Source: Atopobium sp. oral taxon 810 str. F0209 (GTDB lineage Bacteria; Actinomycetota; Coriobacteriia; Coriobacteriales; Atopobiaceae). Taken from it: a stretch of 64,000 nt of DNA. The position numbers and the translations under genes were made by a program. The stretch covers positions 45,339-109,338 of the forward strand of contig NZ_KE952938.1 of assembly GCF_000466405.1 (NCBI RefSeq). The letters run 5' to 3'. Below the pieces are notes generated by a model, which saw nothing but the letters and a program-made list of their open reading frames with translations, was not told where the DNA came from and searched no databases. Shown here in pieces: positions 44,813 to 55,830 of the stretch. Each line of letters starts with the position of its first letter. Position 1 is the stretch's first letter.

Positions 44813-47800
44813 TTAGGCAAAAGCAATGCTTCCTTCGGAGTCAACGAGATCCTTGAGTTCTGCCATTAGCATCATGCTACGTGCATCCACCGTAGTAGGC
44901 AGCTCCATGCGCAATGTGTGGCCCGAACTTTCTTGGACAAGCAGTTCCACGCGATCAAGGCCTGCATAGCGAGACAAAATGTCATGCAATCTCTGCATAC
45001 GGTCGTAACTCAGGACGCTCGGCGTCATGCGCAGCTCAATAACCTTGGGGCGGTTTGATGACGCGCTTAGCTCTAGCCCTTCGATAGAGCTGCAGATAAT
45101 TTGATCGCCACGATCTGAGCGCTCAAGCTTACCCGAGATTTTGACAAAGACATCGTTCGCAGAGCCACCTATCTCAGCATCAGCTTCACCCGCAAGAATG
45201 GCAGCCGATTTCTTGTAAAGCTTGGGGAAGACAACCAACGTAATTTCGCCTTCCATATCTTCCAAGGTCACAATTGCCATGGGATCACCGTTTTTGGTGG
45301 TCTTCTTTTGCACAGAGGTCACCATACCAGCAAGGCGAATTTGCTTGTCCTCTGCAACTTTGTGGCGCTCAATCATGCCACCTGTCATGGGATCAGGTAC
45401 TTCTTCGGTCTCGTTGAGTTCGCCGATGGTGTAGTCGCGCGCTTTGGAAAGTGCATACTCATACGGGCGCAGAGGGTGATCCGAGACGTAAAGTCCCAGC
45501 ACCTCATGCTCGTTGTGAAGCTTGTCGCTACGCTCCCACTCCACCCCATCGGGCTTAGGCACTTCATCGGTGAAACCAGAGCCTTCTACATCGCCAAACA
45601 TATCAAAAAGACTGCTCTGGCCAGCAGCTCTATCCTTTTGGCGACGAGCAGCAGCATCAAGGATATTTTCAGGGTTGTTTTTGTCAACCATAATCATCAG
45701 CTGGCGACGCGGATAACCCGTAGAATCAAAGGCACCACTCTTGATAAGTGCTTCAACAACACGACGGTTTGCCGATGAACCATCAACACGATCAACAAAA
45801 TCGTTGAGATGCTTGAAAGGTCCGCCCTTCTCACGCTCGGCCATGATGAGCTCGGCTACGCCTTCACCAACACCACGGATGCCTGCAAAGCCAAAGCGAA
45901 CACCTGCAGGAGTTGCCGTAAAGTCACGACCCGACTCATTAATATCGGGTGGCAAAATCTGAATACCCTCGTGACGACAGGCAGTAACGTAGTGAACAAT
46001 CTTGTCCGTCTTGCCCATGTAGCTGGTGAGCACCGATGCCATAAACTCACGCGGGAAATACGCCTTGAGCCAGGCTGTTTGCATAACGAGAATGGCATAA
46101 CCTGCAGAATGGGATTTATTGAAGGCATAGGAAGCAAACTCAAGAACGTCATCCCAAATACGCTGAGCGGTCGCACGTTCGTAGCCGTTTTCGACAGCAC
46201 CATTCATCCAATGGTCGTAGGTCGTCTCATCTTTACCGTTGTCCCAATGGAATTCGGTACTTGTGAGCAGCTTAATTTTCTTTTTTGCCACAGGTTTGCG
46301 GATGCGAGAGTCGGACTCACCAGCGGAGAAGCCCGACATCTTGACCGAAATCTGCATGACCTGCTCTTGATACACGATTGTGCCGTAGGTTTCGTCCAAA
46401 ATCTCCGAAAGACGATCGTCGTAAAAGACGATAGGTTCGCGACCATTCATACGGTTGATATAGCTGGTAACCATACCAGCACCTAGAGGACCAGGACGAT
46501 ATAGAGCAATCAATGCAACGATTTGCTTGTATTCTTTGGGCTGCATATTTTTGATGGTGGCTGTCATACCCGCAGACTCTACTTGGAATACTCCTGCCGT
46601 AGCACCCGAGCCCAGTAGCTCATAAATCTTGGGGTCGGTAAAAGGAATCTTGTCCACATCGATATCCACACAGGTAGCACCAGGCTTGATGCAGGAACGC
46701 ACAAGTTTGGGCATACGCTCGATATCAGAGGCATGGGGATAACTCGCACGAATATTGGCGAGAGTTTTTGAAATAACGGTCAATGTGCGCAGGCCCAAGA
46801 AGTCCATCTTGAGCAGACCCATGTCGGCAACCGAGTGACCCTCGTACTGGGTAATCTCAACGCCACCCTTGGTATCGAGTTTGGTAGGCACATGATCGTT
46901 AACGGGCGTCGGTGCAATCAAAACGGCGCAAGCATGCACGCCTTCACCTCGGGTGAGGCCTTCAATAGAGAGAGCTGCATCAATAATGCGATGCGCATCG
47001 GCATCCTTCTCGTAAGCCTCGGCAAAGTCGGGTGAAAATTGATCGGGTTTCTTTTCATTTTTTTCAAGCGCATTTTGCAAGGCAAGCTTGGGGTCGTTGG
47101 AAAGCATCTTGGACAGCCGCTGACCTTGCCACACAGGAAATCCCAGCACACGAGCGGCATCGTTGATTGCTTGCTTGGCTTTGATAGTTGAGTAGGTAAT
47201 AACATGGCAAACACGCTCGGGTCCATAAAGTTCACGAACATGCTGGATGACTTCCAGACGCCGCTCATCGTCGAAGTCCATATCGATATCGGGCATTTCG
47301 GAGCGCTGAGGTGACAAAAATCTCTCGAACATCAGGCCGTTTTCTAGCGGGTCAAAAGCGGTGATGTTCATTGCATAAGCAACAATAGCGCCAGCTGCAC
47401 TACCTCGACCAGGACCTACGCCAATACCATTGTTTTTGGCCCACATGACATATTCCTGCACAATAAGAAAGTAGTCAGCAAAGCCCTTATCGCAAATGAT
47501 TTTGTACTCGTACTCAAAACGCTCTTGGATATTAATGCCATTGATCTCACGGGTACGCCAGTCGGGCCCATAGTGTTGCTCAAGACCTTTTTCACATTCA
47601 GCGTGGAAACGTTCCTCAGAGGTCTCCCCCTCTGCCAAACCAGGGAACTTAGGCAAGTACATACTTGACCAGTCAAGTTCAAACTGACACTTTTCTGCAA
47701 TCTCAAGCGTATTGTCACAGGCTTCAGGAATCCACGAGAAGAGAGCGCGCATCTCTTCTTCGCTCTTCATGTAAAACTCGCTACCCTCCATATGCAGACG

Positions 47801-48706
47801 ACCAGGATCATCAATATGACTAGCGGTCCCAATGCAGCTAATAATGTCCTGAGTTGGCGCGTCCTCGCGGGTAAGGTAGTGGAAGTCGTTGGTAGCAACT
47901 GCCTTGATACCCAGCTTTTGCGCCAGTGCGACGAGACGCTCGTCAAGCGTGCGGTCGGTCCATCCACCGCGGAAATTAAGGCCATGGTCTTGAATCTCAA
48001 TATAGAAGTCATCACCAAATATGCGTTGATATTCGCGAGCCCAATGCTCTGCCTCATCAATATTTCCATCAATAATATTTTGAGGAATGATGCCTTGTAC
48101 ACAGGCAGACTGACAGATGATGCCCTCGTGATATTTTTCGAGCATACCCAAGGTGGTACGAGGCTTGTAATACATCATCTCATTGGCAGCTTGGGACATC
48201 ATCTTCATCAGATTGACGTAGCCCGTCTCATTTTTTGCCAGCAAAATAAGGTGATATCGCTTTTGATTGGGCTTGTGCTCAATTTGATCATCCGTAATGA
48301 AGTAGGCCTCGCAACCAAAGATGGGCTTGACCACAAGCGTAGGACGGTTTGCTTCAACCGCGCTAAGATCGCCACCCGTAGACTTCCAGATAGCAACATC
48401 GCTTTCCCATTGCGCATGCACACGATCATGAGGTGCAGCATCTGGTGCATCGGGTTCGGGTTCGACGAGCTCCCAAGATTTTTTGAAACACTCAACATCG
48501 TGTTTCCATTGCTTCATATCCGCAGCAGCGTCGTTGTATTTGCGACATTCAAGGTCAAGGTTGGGCACACCAAACATATAACCGTGATCGGTCAGAGACA
48601 CGGCAGGCATCCCTAGGTCAACTGCACGTTTGACCATATCGGGTATGCGCGTAGCTCCATCGAGTACCGAAAAGTCAGAGTGGCTATGCAAGTGTACAAA
48701 GGCCAT
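44813..48706 (-). CDS. dnaE: DNA polymerase III subunit alpha
   Basis: 1297 residues, longer than the common 1160-1180. The replicative polymerase. The N-terminal PHP domain starts FVHLHSHSDFSVLDG and contains an extra acidic insert near 70-125 that accounts for part of the length. The polymerase core has GPGRGSAAGAIVAY and the catalytic acids in MPDIDMDFDDERR near 470. Further on are YQEQVMQISVKMSGFSAGE, SHSAGYA, a helix-hairpin-helix region near 960, and an OB fold (IRLAGMVTSVQKKTTKNGDP) near 1080. The ATG at 48706 has GGGAGAG upstream. A single gene between desulfoferrodoxin and addA, all leftward. Confidence 0.98.
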   Translation of the reverse strand: MAFVHLHSHSDFSVLDGATRIPDMVKRAVDLGMPAVSLTDHGYMFGVPNLDLECRKYNDAAADMKQWKHDVECFKKSWELVEPEPDAPDAAPHDRVHAQWESDVAIWKSTGGDLSAVEANRPTLVVKPIFGCEAYFITDDQIEHKPNQKRYHLILLAKNETGYVNLMKMMSQAANEMMYYKPRTTLGMLEKYHEGIICQSACVQGIIPQNIIDGNIDEAEHWAREYQRIFGDDFYIEIQDHGLNFRGGWTDRTLDERLVALAQKLGIKAVATNDFHYLTREDAPTQDIISCIGTASHIDDPGRLHMEGSEFYMKSEEEMRALFSWIPEACDNTLEIAEKCQFELDWSSMYLPKFPGLAEGETSEERFHAECEKGLEQHYGPDWRTREINGINIQERFEYEYKIICDKGFADYFLIVQEYVMWAKNNGIGVGPGRGSAAGAIVAYAMNITAFDPLENGLMFERFLSPQRSEMPDIDMDFDDERRLEVIQHVRELYGPERVCHVITYSTIKAKQAINDAARVLGFPVWQGQRLSKMLSNDPKLALQNALEKNEKKPDQFSPDFAEAYEKDADAHRIIDAALSIEGLTRGEGVHACAVLIAPTPVNDHVPTKLDTKGGVEITQYEGHSVADMGLLKMDFLGLRTLTVISKTLANIRASYPHASDIERMPKLVRSCIKPGATCVDIDVDKIPFTDPKIYELLGSGATAGVFQVESAGMTATIKNMQPKEYKQIVALIALYRPGPLGAGMVTSYINRMNGREPIVFYDDRLSEILDETYGTIVYQEQVMQISVKMSGFSAGESDSRIRKPVAKKKIKLLTSTEFHWDNGKDETTYDHWMNGAVENGYERATAQRIWDDVLEFASYAFNKSHSAGYAILVMQTAWLKAYFPREFMASVLTSYMGKTDKIVHYVTACRHEGIQILPPDINESGRDFTATPAGVRFGFAGIRGVGEGVAELIMAEREKGGPFKHLNDFVDRVDGSSANRRVVEALIKSGAFDSTGYPRRQLMIMVDKNNPENILDAAARRQKDRAAGQSSLFDMFGDVEGSGFTDEVPKPDGVEWERSDKLHNEHEVLGLYVSDHPLRPYEYALSKARDYTIGELNETEEVPDPMTGGMIERHKVAEDKQIRLAGMVTSVQKKTTKNGDPMAIVTLEDMEGEITLVVFPKLYKKSAAILAGEADAEIGGSANDVFVKISGKLERSDRGDQIICSSIEGLELSASSNRPKVIELRMTPSVLSYDRMQRLHDILSRYAGLDRVELLVQESSGHTLRMELPTTVDARSMMLMAELKDLVDSEGSIAFA

Positions 48707-48874
48707 ACGTGTACTCTCCCTTGTGCGCGGGATGGGCGGGACTTACCAAAAAGACTCCCTGTGCCTACGCATACCACGAGGCACATATCCTATCCGCATT
48801 TCCTATTGTCTTTGTTTTCCGCTATCAATTCTAACGCAGCAAATGGACATCACTGAGAGCTAACAATCACTTCT

Positions 48875-51800
48875 CTATACATGAAAATCGTAGCGTACAA
48901 CATATGGCTGACCCGTCTTGTTGTCTCCCAAAAGCTCGGCCGCATCAAGTTCGACACAGACAAAAGCACAGGTAACCGCAGTAAAACCTTGATTTATGAG
49001 CACGCGGGCATAAAGGCGTGCTTGGGTCTTGTGATGCTCGTAAATCTCAGCAGGCGTAAGGTTTTTATCGCCTGTTTTATAGTCAACAAGCAGTGCTTCT
49101 GTAGAACCAGGGTTGGTACAAAGCAGGTCAATTGCACCTTCAATGTAGTCACCAAAACGCTCGGTACCCTTGGGCGCGGGCGCAAAGAAGGGCAACTCCG
49201 CTTGGAGATTTTTGTACTGCAACGCCTCAGCACGAATATCTGAGTGAATCCAGCGCTGTAATGCTGTCTGCAGACGCAATTCAGCGCGGCTCGACAGATG
49301 CCAATAGATAGACATATGCTCTATTTGCTCATCCGAAGGAACGTGTCCCGTTTCGATCATAGTCTGAGCAATCTCATGGAAAGCAGAACCTAGATTGGTT
49401 GCGCGATCGGCGTCGGCATATTCTCCAGCCTCATCTTCCTCACTAAGCTGCGGTGCTTGAAACTTTTTTGGAGCTTTATCTTTGTGCTGTAGAACTTCAT
49501 CATCTAGCGCAGCCTTCATTGACGAAAAGCTAAAGACGCCTTGGCGGGGACGCCATGTACTCAGCTGCGTTGCGGTTTCGGTCTCGCGTTGATAGAGCAC
49601 AAAATCACTGTCTGACGTGACACTGCCTTGCATATCTGTGTCAATGCCACCCGTTCCAAGCACCAGTAAATCCTCTGGGACGGAACCTGTAAGCTCTGTG
49701 TCAAAACCCGCTAGACTGCCTGCAGATGACAGTTCAAGTACAACAGGATCACCTTTGGGAACCTTTTGCTGGCAGACCTCCACTACGCGAAGCAGTGCAT
49801 CAGCACTCCCCCCAAAGTCAAGGCTCTGCTCACCTATAGCAGGCATGTCAGAACCAACAAGCGCCTGCATACTTCCAGCTGCAAGCGTCGAACTTATACC
49901 TGCTTTGCTAGAAGCACAACTTATTCCTAGGACAACTGCTTCCTGTGCACGAGTCAATGCAACGTAGAGCAAACGCGCTTTTTCTTCTTTGCTCTGCTTG
50001 GCTTCAAGCTGCTTGAGTGCTAAATAGGTCTCTGCAATCGTCGCGCTTTCTGAGCCTTTCCAACTGCTGCACCCGTCCGTTCGCACCTTTGCGACTAAAC
50101 TTGAGCAATCTTTGGGACAAATCACGCAGGCTTGTACATTTTGAGAAGCAGTATTTACTGACATACCAGTAACACTCAAACTACCTGCAAGAATACCCGT
50201 ATCACTACGAGGATTTGACCAGCATTCGGCTACTGCCACAACAGGGAACTCAAGACCCTTGGATGCATGAATGGTCATTACTTGAATGGCACCTGCCTCT
50301 CCCCCTGCAAAGGACGCAGGGGGAATTTTTGCAAGACTTAACCAGCGATTAAATTCTGCTGCGGCCCGAGCAGGCCCCAGTCCCAACTCCTCGGTAAGAT
50401 CGCGAATATATCGCAGAGCAGCTAAAACATTGGCAGCGCGCGCCATACCTTCAGCACCTTGGTGAGCAAGACGAGCAAGCCAGCCAGAATCGCGCACCAC
50501 CTGTAGGCAGACATCGGCAACTGACTTGTGTGCTAAATCCGCAAGCGCTTGGCTAAGCACCGCATGAGCTGCCTTGAGACGCTCGGAAGCTTTTATGTCT
50601 CCAAAAAACTTCATATCCTCAAGACCACGGTCAATCTGCCGCTTTGTAGGAGCATCTAGTTTTTCTTGAGAGCGTGTGCCCAGCATGCAGAAATCATCTG
50701 CATCAAGGGCAAATACTTCACTGGAAAGCAGTGGAAATAGGCCCGACTGAGTGTCCCCAGGATTTGCCAAGGTATAGAGCAGTGCGCACATAACCTGAAC
50801 CTCGGAAGTCGAGCTAAAGGTAGATCCGCCAGTCACCACACACTCAAGTCCACGAGCTCGCAGGGCGTCGATATAGTTTGCCGCATGAGAGGTTGTCCCC
50901 AAAAGCAGAGCCATATCTCCTGCATTTGTACCTGCCGCTGCATACTGTGCTAGTCGATCTGCAATCTGAGCAGCAAGAGTTGCTGCCTGGAATTTTGTTG
51001 TTCGTCCTGATTGACCAGGGCCTGTAACTGCTTCGATGGCTACACGCGGAAGAGATTGCGCCGTATACGCATCGTCTCGCCCATCCCAAGCATCGAGGTG
51101 CATATAGCCACCCAGGACACCACCTGCAAGCGTGCCATCTATCGTAGGCACACCTCCGCAAATACGCTCTACAAGAGCAAGAATATCTGCATGGCTGCGA
51201 TAGTTTGTCTGCAGTCGCACATGCGCATCTGTCGAGAGTGCGGCCCCATGTTTGCGAAATACCTCAACATCTGCCCCGCGAAAACGATAAATCGACTGTT
51301 GAGCATCACCTACCGTACACAGGTGTTCAGCATCTTTACCAGCAAGCATGCCGATAAGCTCCAATTGAGCTTCATCGGTATCCTGGAACTCATCCACCAT
51401 GACTAGACGAAAACGCTGTGCATAGTCAGCCGCCACTTCGGGGCGCTTGCGTACTGCTTGCAAAGCCATATGAATAAGATCGTCATTATCCAGCAGAGAC
51501 TGCTCGTATTTGAGCTTTGCATAGCGCTCATCCACCTGACGCGCTAACTGCAAAATTGCACTGCCAAATCTGCCAACCTGAACAAAGGCAAACTCTGCCC
51601 GAGCAAGTGCCAAAGCAGAAACAACATCTGGCTGAATATCAGCAATCGTTTTGCTTGACCGTGGCACCGAAACACTCGCTAACGCAGCTTCGATTTCGCT
51701 AAGTGCTGAACGCTTGGGGCTATCTAGTGCAAGTCCTCGCAGAGCCTCAAGCGATGTCTGAACTGCTTCTGCTGCCTTTGGCGTGAGCTTACGAGACCCC

Positions 51801-52483
51801 AGCTCTTCAAAAGCTATGAGCAGGCGTGCCACCGAGCGGTATATTGTTTCGACACCATCTCCACCCACAAGCACTAGATCATCAAAACCATGGGGGCAAC
51901 GACGAGCGGTGGCAATCATACTGGTCACAAGATCGAGAACCCCACTTGCACGGCCTCCATCAAACATGCGCCCATAACCATAAAAAGAGAAAAGCTCCGA
52001 AAATTCGCCTTGGCGATAGGCACCGCCCACAACCTCTTCGAGTGCGATGCCTTTGAGTTCGTCAGCCTGGTTTTCCGTGCATTGACTAAAGTTTGGATCG
52101 ATTCCCAAATCCAACGCATGCTGATGCAAAATACGCGAACACATGCCATGAATGGTCGAAATCCAAGCACCATCAACTGCAAGCGCTGCCTCACGCATAT
52201 GTGGATCAGTAGCTCCGGCGGCTCGTAGAGTTTTGCGCACGCGCTCACGAATTTCTCGTGCAGCAGCCTCGGTAAAAGTAATTACAAGTACCTGATCGAG
52301 ACTGTCTAAATATGGTTTGCCGCACGCACCAGAACCAGGACTGAGTGCCCAAGCAATGCGCTGAGTCAGCGTAAACGTCTTGCCTGAGCCAGCTCCTGCC
52401 TCAACAAAAAGCGGACGGCCCAGCGTTTGAGCGATGGCGCGTTGGCCCTCATTGAGTCCTGCAAGAAACTCCAATTCAGCCAT
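48875..52483 (-). CDS. addA: AddA-type ATP-dependent helicase/nuclease
   Basis: 1202 residues. Helicase-nuclease subunit that, with AddB, processes double-strand ends up to a Chi-like site for RecA. Superfamily 1 motifs in order: Walker A EAGAGSGKTFTLTQR near 31, ITFTEAAAREIRERV, VDEFQDTDEAQ near 367, QSIYRFRGADVEVF, LQTNYRSH, TIHASKGLEFPVV near 745 and LLYVALTRAQE near 840. The C-terminal RecB-type nuclease has GSAFHEIAQ and EGAIDLL with LLVDYKTGDKN, giving the Asp and Lys needed for cleavage. The start codon shares one base with the addB stop (TAATG), so the two are coupled. The middle 870-990 segment is unusually variable. Confidence 0.93.
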   Translation of the reverse strand: MAELEFLAGLNEGQRAIAQTLGRPLFVEAGAGSGKTFTLTQRIAWALSPGSGACGKPYLDSLDQVLVITFTEAAAREIRERVRKTLRAAGATDPHMREAALAVDGAWISTIHGMCSRILHQHALDLGIDPNFSQCTENQADELKGIALEEVVGGAYRQGEFSELFSFYGYGRMFDGGRASGVLDLVTSMIATARRCPHGFDDLVLVGGDGVETIYRSVARLLIAFEELGSRKLTPKAAEAVQTSLEALRGLALDSPKRSALSEIEAALASVSVPRSSKTIADIQPDVVSALALARAEFAFVQVGRFGSAILQLARQVDERYAKLKYEQSLLDNDDLIHMALQAVRKRPEVAADYAQRFRLVMVDEFQDTDEAQLELIGMLAGKDAEHLCTVGDAQQSIYRFRGADVEVFRKHGAALSTDAHVRLQTNYRSHADILALVERICGGVPTIDGTLAGGVLGGYMHLDAWDGRDDAYTAQSLPRVAIEAVTGPGQSGRTTKFQAATLAAQIADRLAQYAAAGTNAGDMALLLGTTSHAANYIDALRARGLECVVTGGSTFSSTSEVQVMCALLYTLANPGDTQSGLFPLLSSEVFALDADDFCMLGTRSQEKLDAPTKRQIDRGLEDMKFFGDIKASERLKAAHAVLSQALADLAHKSVADVCLQVVRDSGWLARLAHQGAEGMARAANVLAALRYIRDLTEELGLGPARAAAEFNRWLSLAKIPPASFAGGEAGAIQVMTIHASKGLEFPVVAVAECWSNPRSDTGILAGSLSVTGMSVNTASQNVQACVICPKDCSSLVAKVRTDGCSSWKGSESATIAETYLALKQLEAKQSKEEKARLLYVALTRAQEAVVLGISCASSKAGISSTLAAGSMQALVGSDMPAIGEQSLDFGGSADALLRVVEVCQQKVPKGDPVVLELSSAGSLAGFDTELTGSVPEDLLVLGTGGIDTDMQGSVTSDSDFVLYQRETETATQLSTWRPRQGVFSFSSMKAALDDEVLQHKDKAPKKFQAPQLSEEDEAGEYADADRATNLGSAFHEIAQTMIETGHVPSDEQIEHMSIYWHLSSRAELRLQTALQRWIHSDIRAEALQYKNLQAELPFFAPAPKGTERFGDYIEGAIDLLCTNPGSTEALLVDYKTGDKNLTPAEIYEHHKTQARLYARVLINQGFTAVTCAFVCVELDAAELLGDNKTGQPYVVRYDFHV

Positions 52484-55400
52484 TATGAGCGCCTCTTTTC
52501 ACAATTTAGCACGGGACACCACTGACACGAAATTTCATCGAGTGGATTAGCATCAATTACTCCTGCGCGGAGCTCTGCAATACGTGGTGCAATGGCCTCC
52601 TCACAGGCATCAAGCAGCCCGTCAAGACCCGCATCTTTATCCCAGTCGGTACCTGCCACTTTTGCCTGCTCGCTACGACCAAAATCGTCGGTAGGATCCA
52701 CGCACACAGCAGCTGCACGAGCCTTTGAAAGGTCTTGTCCATAGATGCGCTCTGCTTGATTGGCGTCCACAGCGCCTGCCAAAGCATGGTCATCGCGGGT
52801 ACAGAGATATACTGCCCCAACCACACGCAGCTCAGGATGAGCACGACGTACTACCTGCGCATATATCAGCGATTGCACGCGCCTAAGCTCTTTGAGCGCA
52901 CGCCCGAGCTCGTGGGGTTTTTTACCAAAAGCATCATATTCTTTGGTAAAACCGTTTACCCCTTTGTGTTTATAGTCAATAACCACTGCCAGTCCATGCG
53001 CGTCCACATCCACACGATCAATGGTACCTACCAAGCGTGCCCCGGCATACTCGATAACCTCATCGCCGCGTCCAAAGCTCCACTCAAATTGCTTGGGCTC
53101 ATAACCCAAAAACAAGCTTGATTCATAATCAAGTAACGAATGAAGATCCTCACTCAGGCGATCAAGTTGGGCGCGTTCACGCGGTCCATGTGGAATCAAT
53201 GCTTGCTGTTCAACCGTATTACCACCACGTAGTAGGTATTGATGGCGATAATGTTCAACACAAACTTCGTCAAGCAATTCATGGGCACGCTGCAAGCCTG
53301 CTATTGTATGGACGCTGGCCCCTTCCTCAGAGAGCCGCCCGTGTGTCAACTCAAGTACTCGATGGGCAAAAGTTCCCATTTCCGCAGGTCCAAAACCTGC
53401 GTCCGCATCAGATAGACGTAACCTTCGAAGGCTAAACCACTTATAAGGACACTCGAGGTAGGTTTCAATCTGCGATGCCGATAATATCGGCAACTCATTA
53501 GGACTCAGCATTCGCCCCTCATTTGGAACAATCACAAAGGGCGTGAGCTCGGGCGAAATCTTACCCACAGGAGCTGGCGTATCAATTGCTATCTGATGGG
53601 GATTTTCGCCCGACCAAGCGGAGTTTTGCTGTATCTCAGTCTCAGAACGTTCCCCTACGAGCTTATTACCAAAGGCTTTCTTTGCAGACTTGAGGAATTT
53701 CTCCGGCTTATCAGACCCTTCAACCCCATAGCAGGCAAGCAGTTCTACCAACATAACGGCAGAATATGCATCCTTGCCATCTGCTGTTTTTAAGCACCGT
53801 TCAAGCACCAGCTGCTTGCGTGGCAGTTCTAGCAATGCGACAAATTGTGCACGCGCTTGGGCAATGGGGTCCGGTGCTTCCTCTATATGCAGACGTTCTG
53901 CCAGTGAAGCTGCAAGGGAAGGATCGCGTGAAATGCTTGTTTCGGCAGAAGTAAGTCCGCAAAGTACCAAGGCATCGGTAGAAGATGATGCAAGACGAGC
54001 AGCCGAGGTCGGAGACAAAATGCGCACGAGACAGGAAGGGCTTTTGTTTTGCGCGCCAGCGGCCTGCTCTGTTATACCCTCCTCATCCCAACGTAAAATG
54101 ACTTGATTCGACAAAAGTAGTTGTTGAAGCAGACTCCCATACTCATCCAGAGAAATTGCTGCAGGCTTGGCTTGCGCCGTTACAATACCCAGCTCTTCTA
54201 GGCACGTCGCAGCTGACATCAGTGCAGATACAACGGCTTTTTGCTCGACCATGCTTTTTTTGAAAGCGCGGTTGGAGGTTGTTGTGGCTTTGATAGTGGT
54301 CTCGATACCTTCCAACAGGCGCGCTGCAGCGACTTTGGTACGACCTCCCAGCAATTCACGAGTTGCAAGCGCTGTTGCACGCGAGCTTTTCTTTTCTGAC
54401 TGAAGGTCTGCCAAGACCTGAGCTGGCGTCAGCAATCGATTGCTCCGCCAGCTGCGATCAAGACGACGAGCGGATTCTGCAGGCACTTGCGAAAGCCCTG
54501 ACATCAAAAAATCAGATAGTCCGCGCGGTGGCCACCAATCCATATTCCCCAACGCAACTTGAGTGCCCTCTGCTGTTTTTTCAGACGCAGGCCAGTTTTG
54601 TGCCAGAGCGTTTAACTGCAAAATGCTTGCAAAGTATGCAAGGAAAGCCCGACCTGCTTGCATATCTGCAAATGCGATTTTTTGCTCGGTACGCAGGGTA
54701 AATCCACGCGCCAGCAGCTTTTGTGAAAGCTCTCGACTTGCACGGCTGACATCCGAAGTGCATACAACAATATCCTTGCAGCTCGCCTGCGCGAGCTTTT
54801 TGATACAACGAACCAGTGCTTCTGGCTCAGCCAGCGGTCCTGCAGGAAGCAACAATTCCACCGCACCCGTCGGCTGCAACTGCTTTGCTTCTGCAACAAA
54901 TATAGAACGCGAAAGGACATCGAGCTCAATGGCGCGGATCTCCTCAACAGGACATTCTTTTCCAAGAGGATGAATACTATCTGGTGTATCTGCAACAATG
55001 AGACTGAGGGGTGTTTTGCTTGTCTGTGCTTCTTGTTGCAGTTGCTCTATCAACTGGCGCGATACATCACAAGCAGGACTTTTGCTTTGGTAAATTATGC
55101 AATTCACAGATGTCAGTGTTGCCACATCGCAGAGCAGCTTTCGCAGGGCACGAGTCATGCTCGTCATTCCCGTTACGACAAACACAGGCATGGTCACCTT
55201 GTGCTGCGCAAGCAAGGTGGGCAACACAGCCATAGCCTCACTCTCTTCAATGAGGTTGGCTCTATGAATAAGCTCGCGGTACTCCCCCACCAGCGCAACA
55301 AAGTCATGTTCTGCTTGGGTAAGCTGAGATATTGTCTGGCCTTGTTGTAGCCACGCAATATTTGCTGCTGCAAAGTCGGCAAGTAAATTCACCGTGCCTG

Positions 55401-55710
55401 CCAAGGGTTCACCGTCACTATGATGCTGGAGCACGCGACGCGCAAAAAGCTTGCGCTTCATGGGGTCAATAATATGACGTCCATCACCCCAAACTTCCCA
55501 GCGCTCTGCTACCCATGCTGACGCTGTTGTACAGTCAGCACCCAAGCAAATACCCCGTTTGGAGAGGTTTTTTTGTGCCTGAAGCGCCTGATTAAAGCTA
55601 GGACACAGCAGCACCACCCTACCCGTATGCGCAAGTCCCTGACGCAAGACATCAAGAGCCGCACTACCAACCAACTGCCGCTCTTCCGTCGAAACGATGC
55701 ACAACGCCAT
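52483..55710 (-). CDS. addB: AddB-type nuclease subunit with Fe-S cluster
   Basis: 1075 residues from the ATG at 55710 (GGAGG five bases before it; an ATG-less stretch upstream is less likely). Partner of AddA. The N-terminal helicase-like region has no Walker A (VLLCPSFNQALQAQKNL), as in some actinobacterial AddB. The C-terminal nuclease shows ASQIETYLECPYKWFSLRRL, GTFAHRVLELTHG, GTIDRVDVDAHGLAVVIDYK, and the end CQWCPVLNCEKRR. One Cys in ECPY and three in the tail are the four ligands of the AddB iron-sulfur cluster that braces the nuclease. It is the first gene of addB-addA, downstream of the yerC-like gene. Confidence 0.9.
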   Translation of the reverse strand: MALCIVSTEERQLVGSAALDVLRQGLAHTGRVVLLCPSFNQALQAQKNLSKRGICLGADCTTASAWVAERWEVWGDGRHIIDPMKRKLFARRVLQHHSDGEPLAGTVNLLADFAAANIAWLQQGQTISQLTQAEHDFVALVGEYRELIHRANLIEESEAMAVLPTLLAQHKVTMPVFVVTGMTSMTRALRKLLCDVATLTSVNCIIYQSKSPACDVSRQLIEQLQQEAQTSKTPLSLIVADTPDSIHPLGKECPVEEIRAIELDVLSRSIFVAEAKQLQPTGAVELLLPAGPLAEPEALVRCIKKLAQASCKDIVVCTSDVSRASRELSQKLLARGFTLRTEQKIAFADMQAGRAFLAYFASILQLNALAQNWPASEKTAEGTQVALGNMDWWPPRGLSDFLMSGLSQVPAESARRLDRSWRSNRLLTPAQVLADLQSEKKSSRATALATRELLGGRTKVAAARLLEGIETTIKATTTSNRAFKKSMVEQKAVVSALMSAATCLEELGIVTAQAKPAAISLDEYGSLLQQLLLSNQVILRWDEEGITEQAAGAQNKSPSCLVRILSPTSAARLASSSTDALVLCGLTSAETSISRDPSLAASLAERLHIEEAPDPIAQARAQFVALLELPRKQLVLERCLKTADGKDAYSAVMLVELLACYGVEGSDKPEKFLKSAKKAFGNKLVGERSETEIQQNSAWSGENPHQIAIDTPAPVGKISPELTPFVIVPNEGRMLSPNELPILSASQIETYLECPYKWFSLRRLRLSDADAGFGPAEMGTFAHRVLELTHGRLSEEGASVHTIAGLQRAHELLDEVCVEHYRHQYLLRGGNTVEQQALIPHGPRERAQLDRLSEDLHSLLDYESSLFLGYEPKQFEWSFGRGDEVIEYAGARLVGTIDRVDVDAHGLAVVIDYKHKGVNGFTKEYDAFGKKPHELGRALKELRRVQSLIYAQVVRRAHPELRVVGAVYLCTRDDHALAGAVDANQAERIYGQDLSKARAAAVCVDPTDDFGRSEQAKVAGTDWDKDAGLDGLLDACEEAIAPRIAELRAGVIDANPLDEISCQWCPVLNCEKRRS

Positions 55711-55830
55711 GCTGCCTCCAAAACCAGTACTACACATATCACCGCGGCTTAATTGGCCAAACTAGGTGTGAAAAATCTACTCATATAAATTTGCTCATGT
55801 TTATGGTAGCGCGCCTGCAGGACAGCAAAA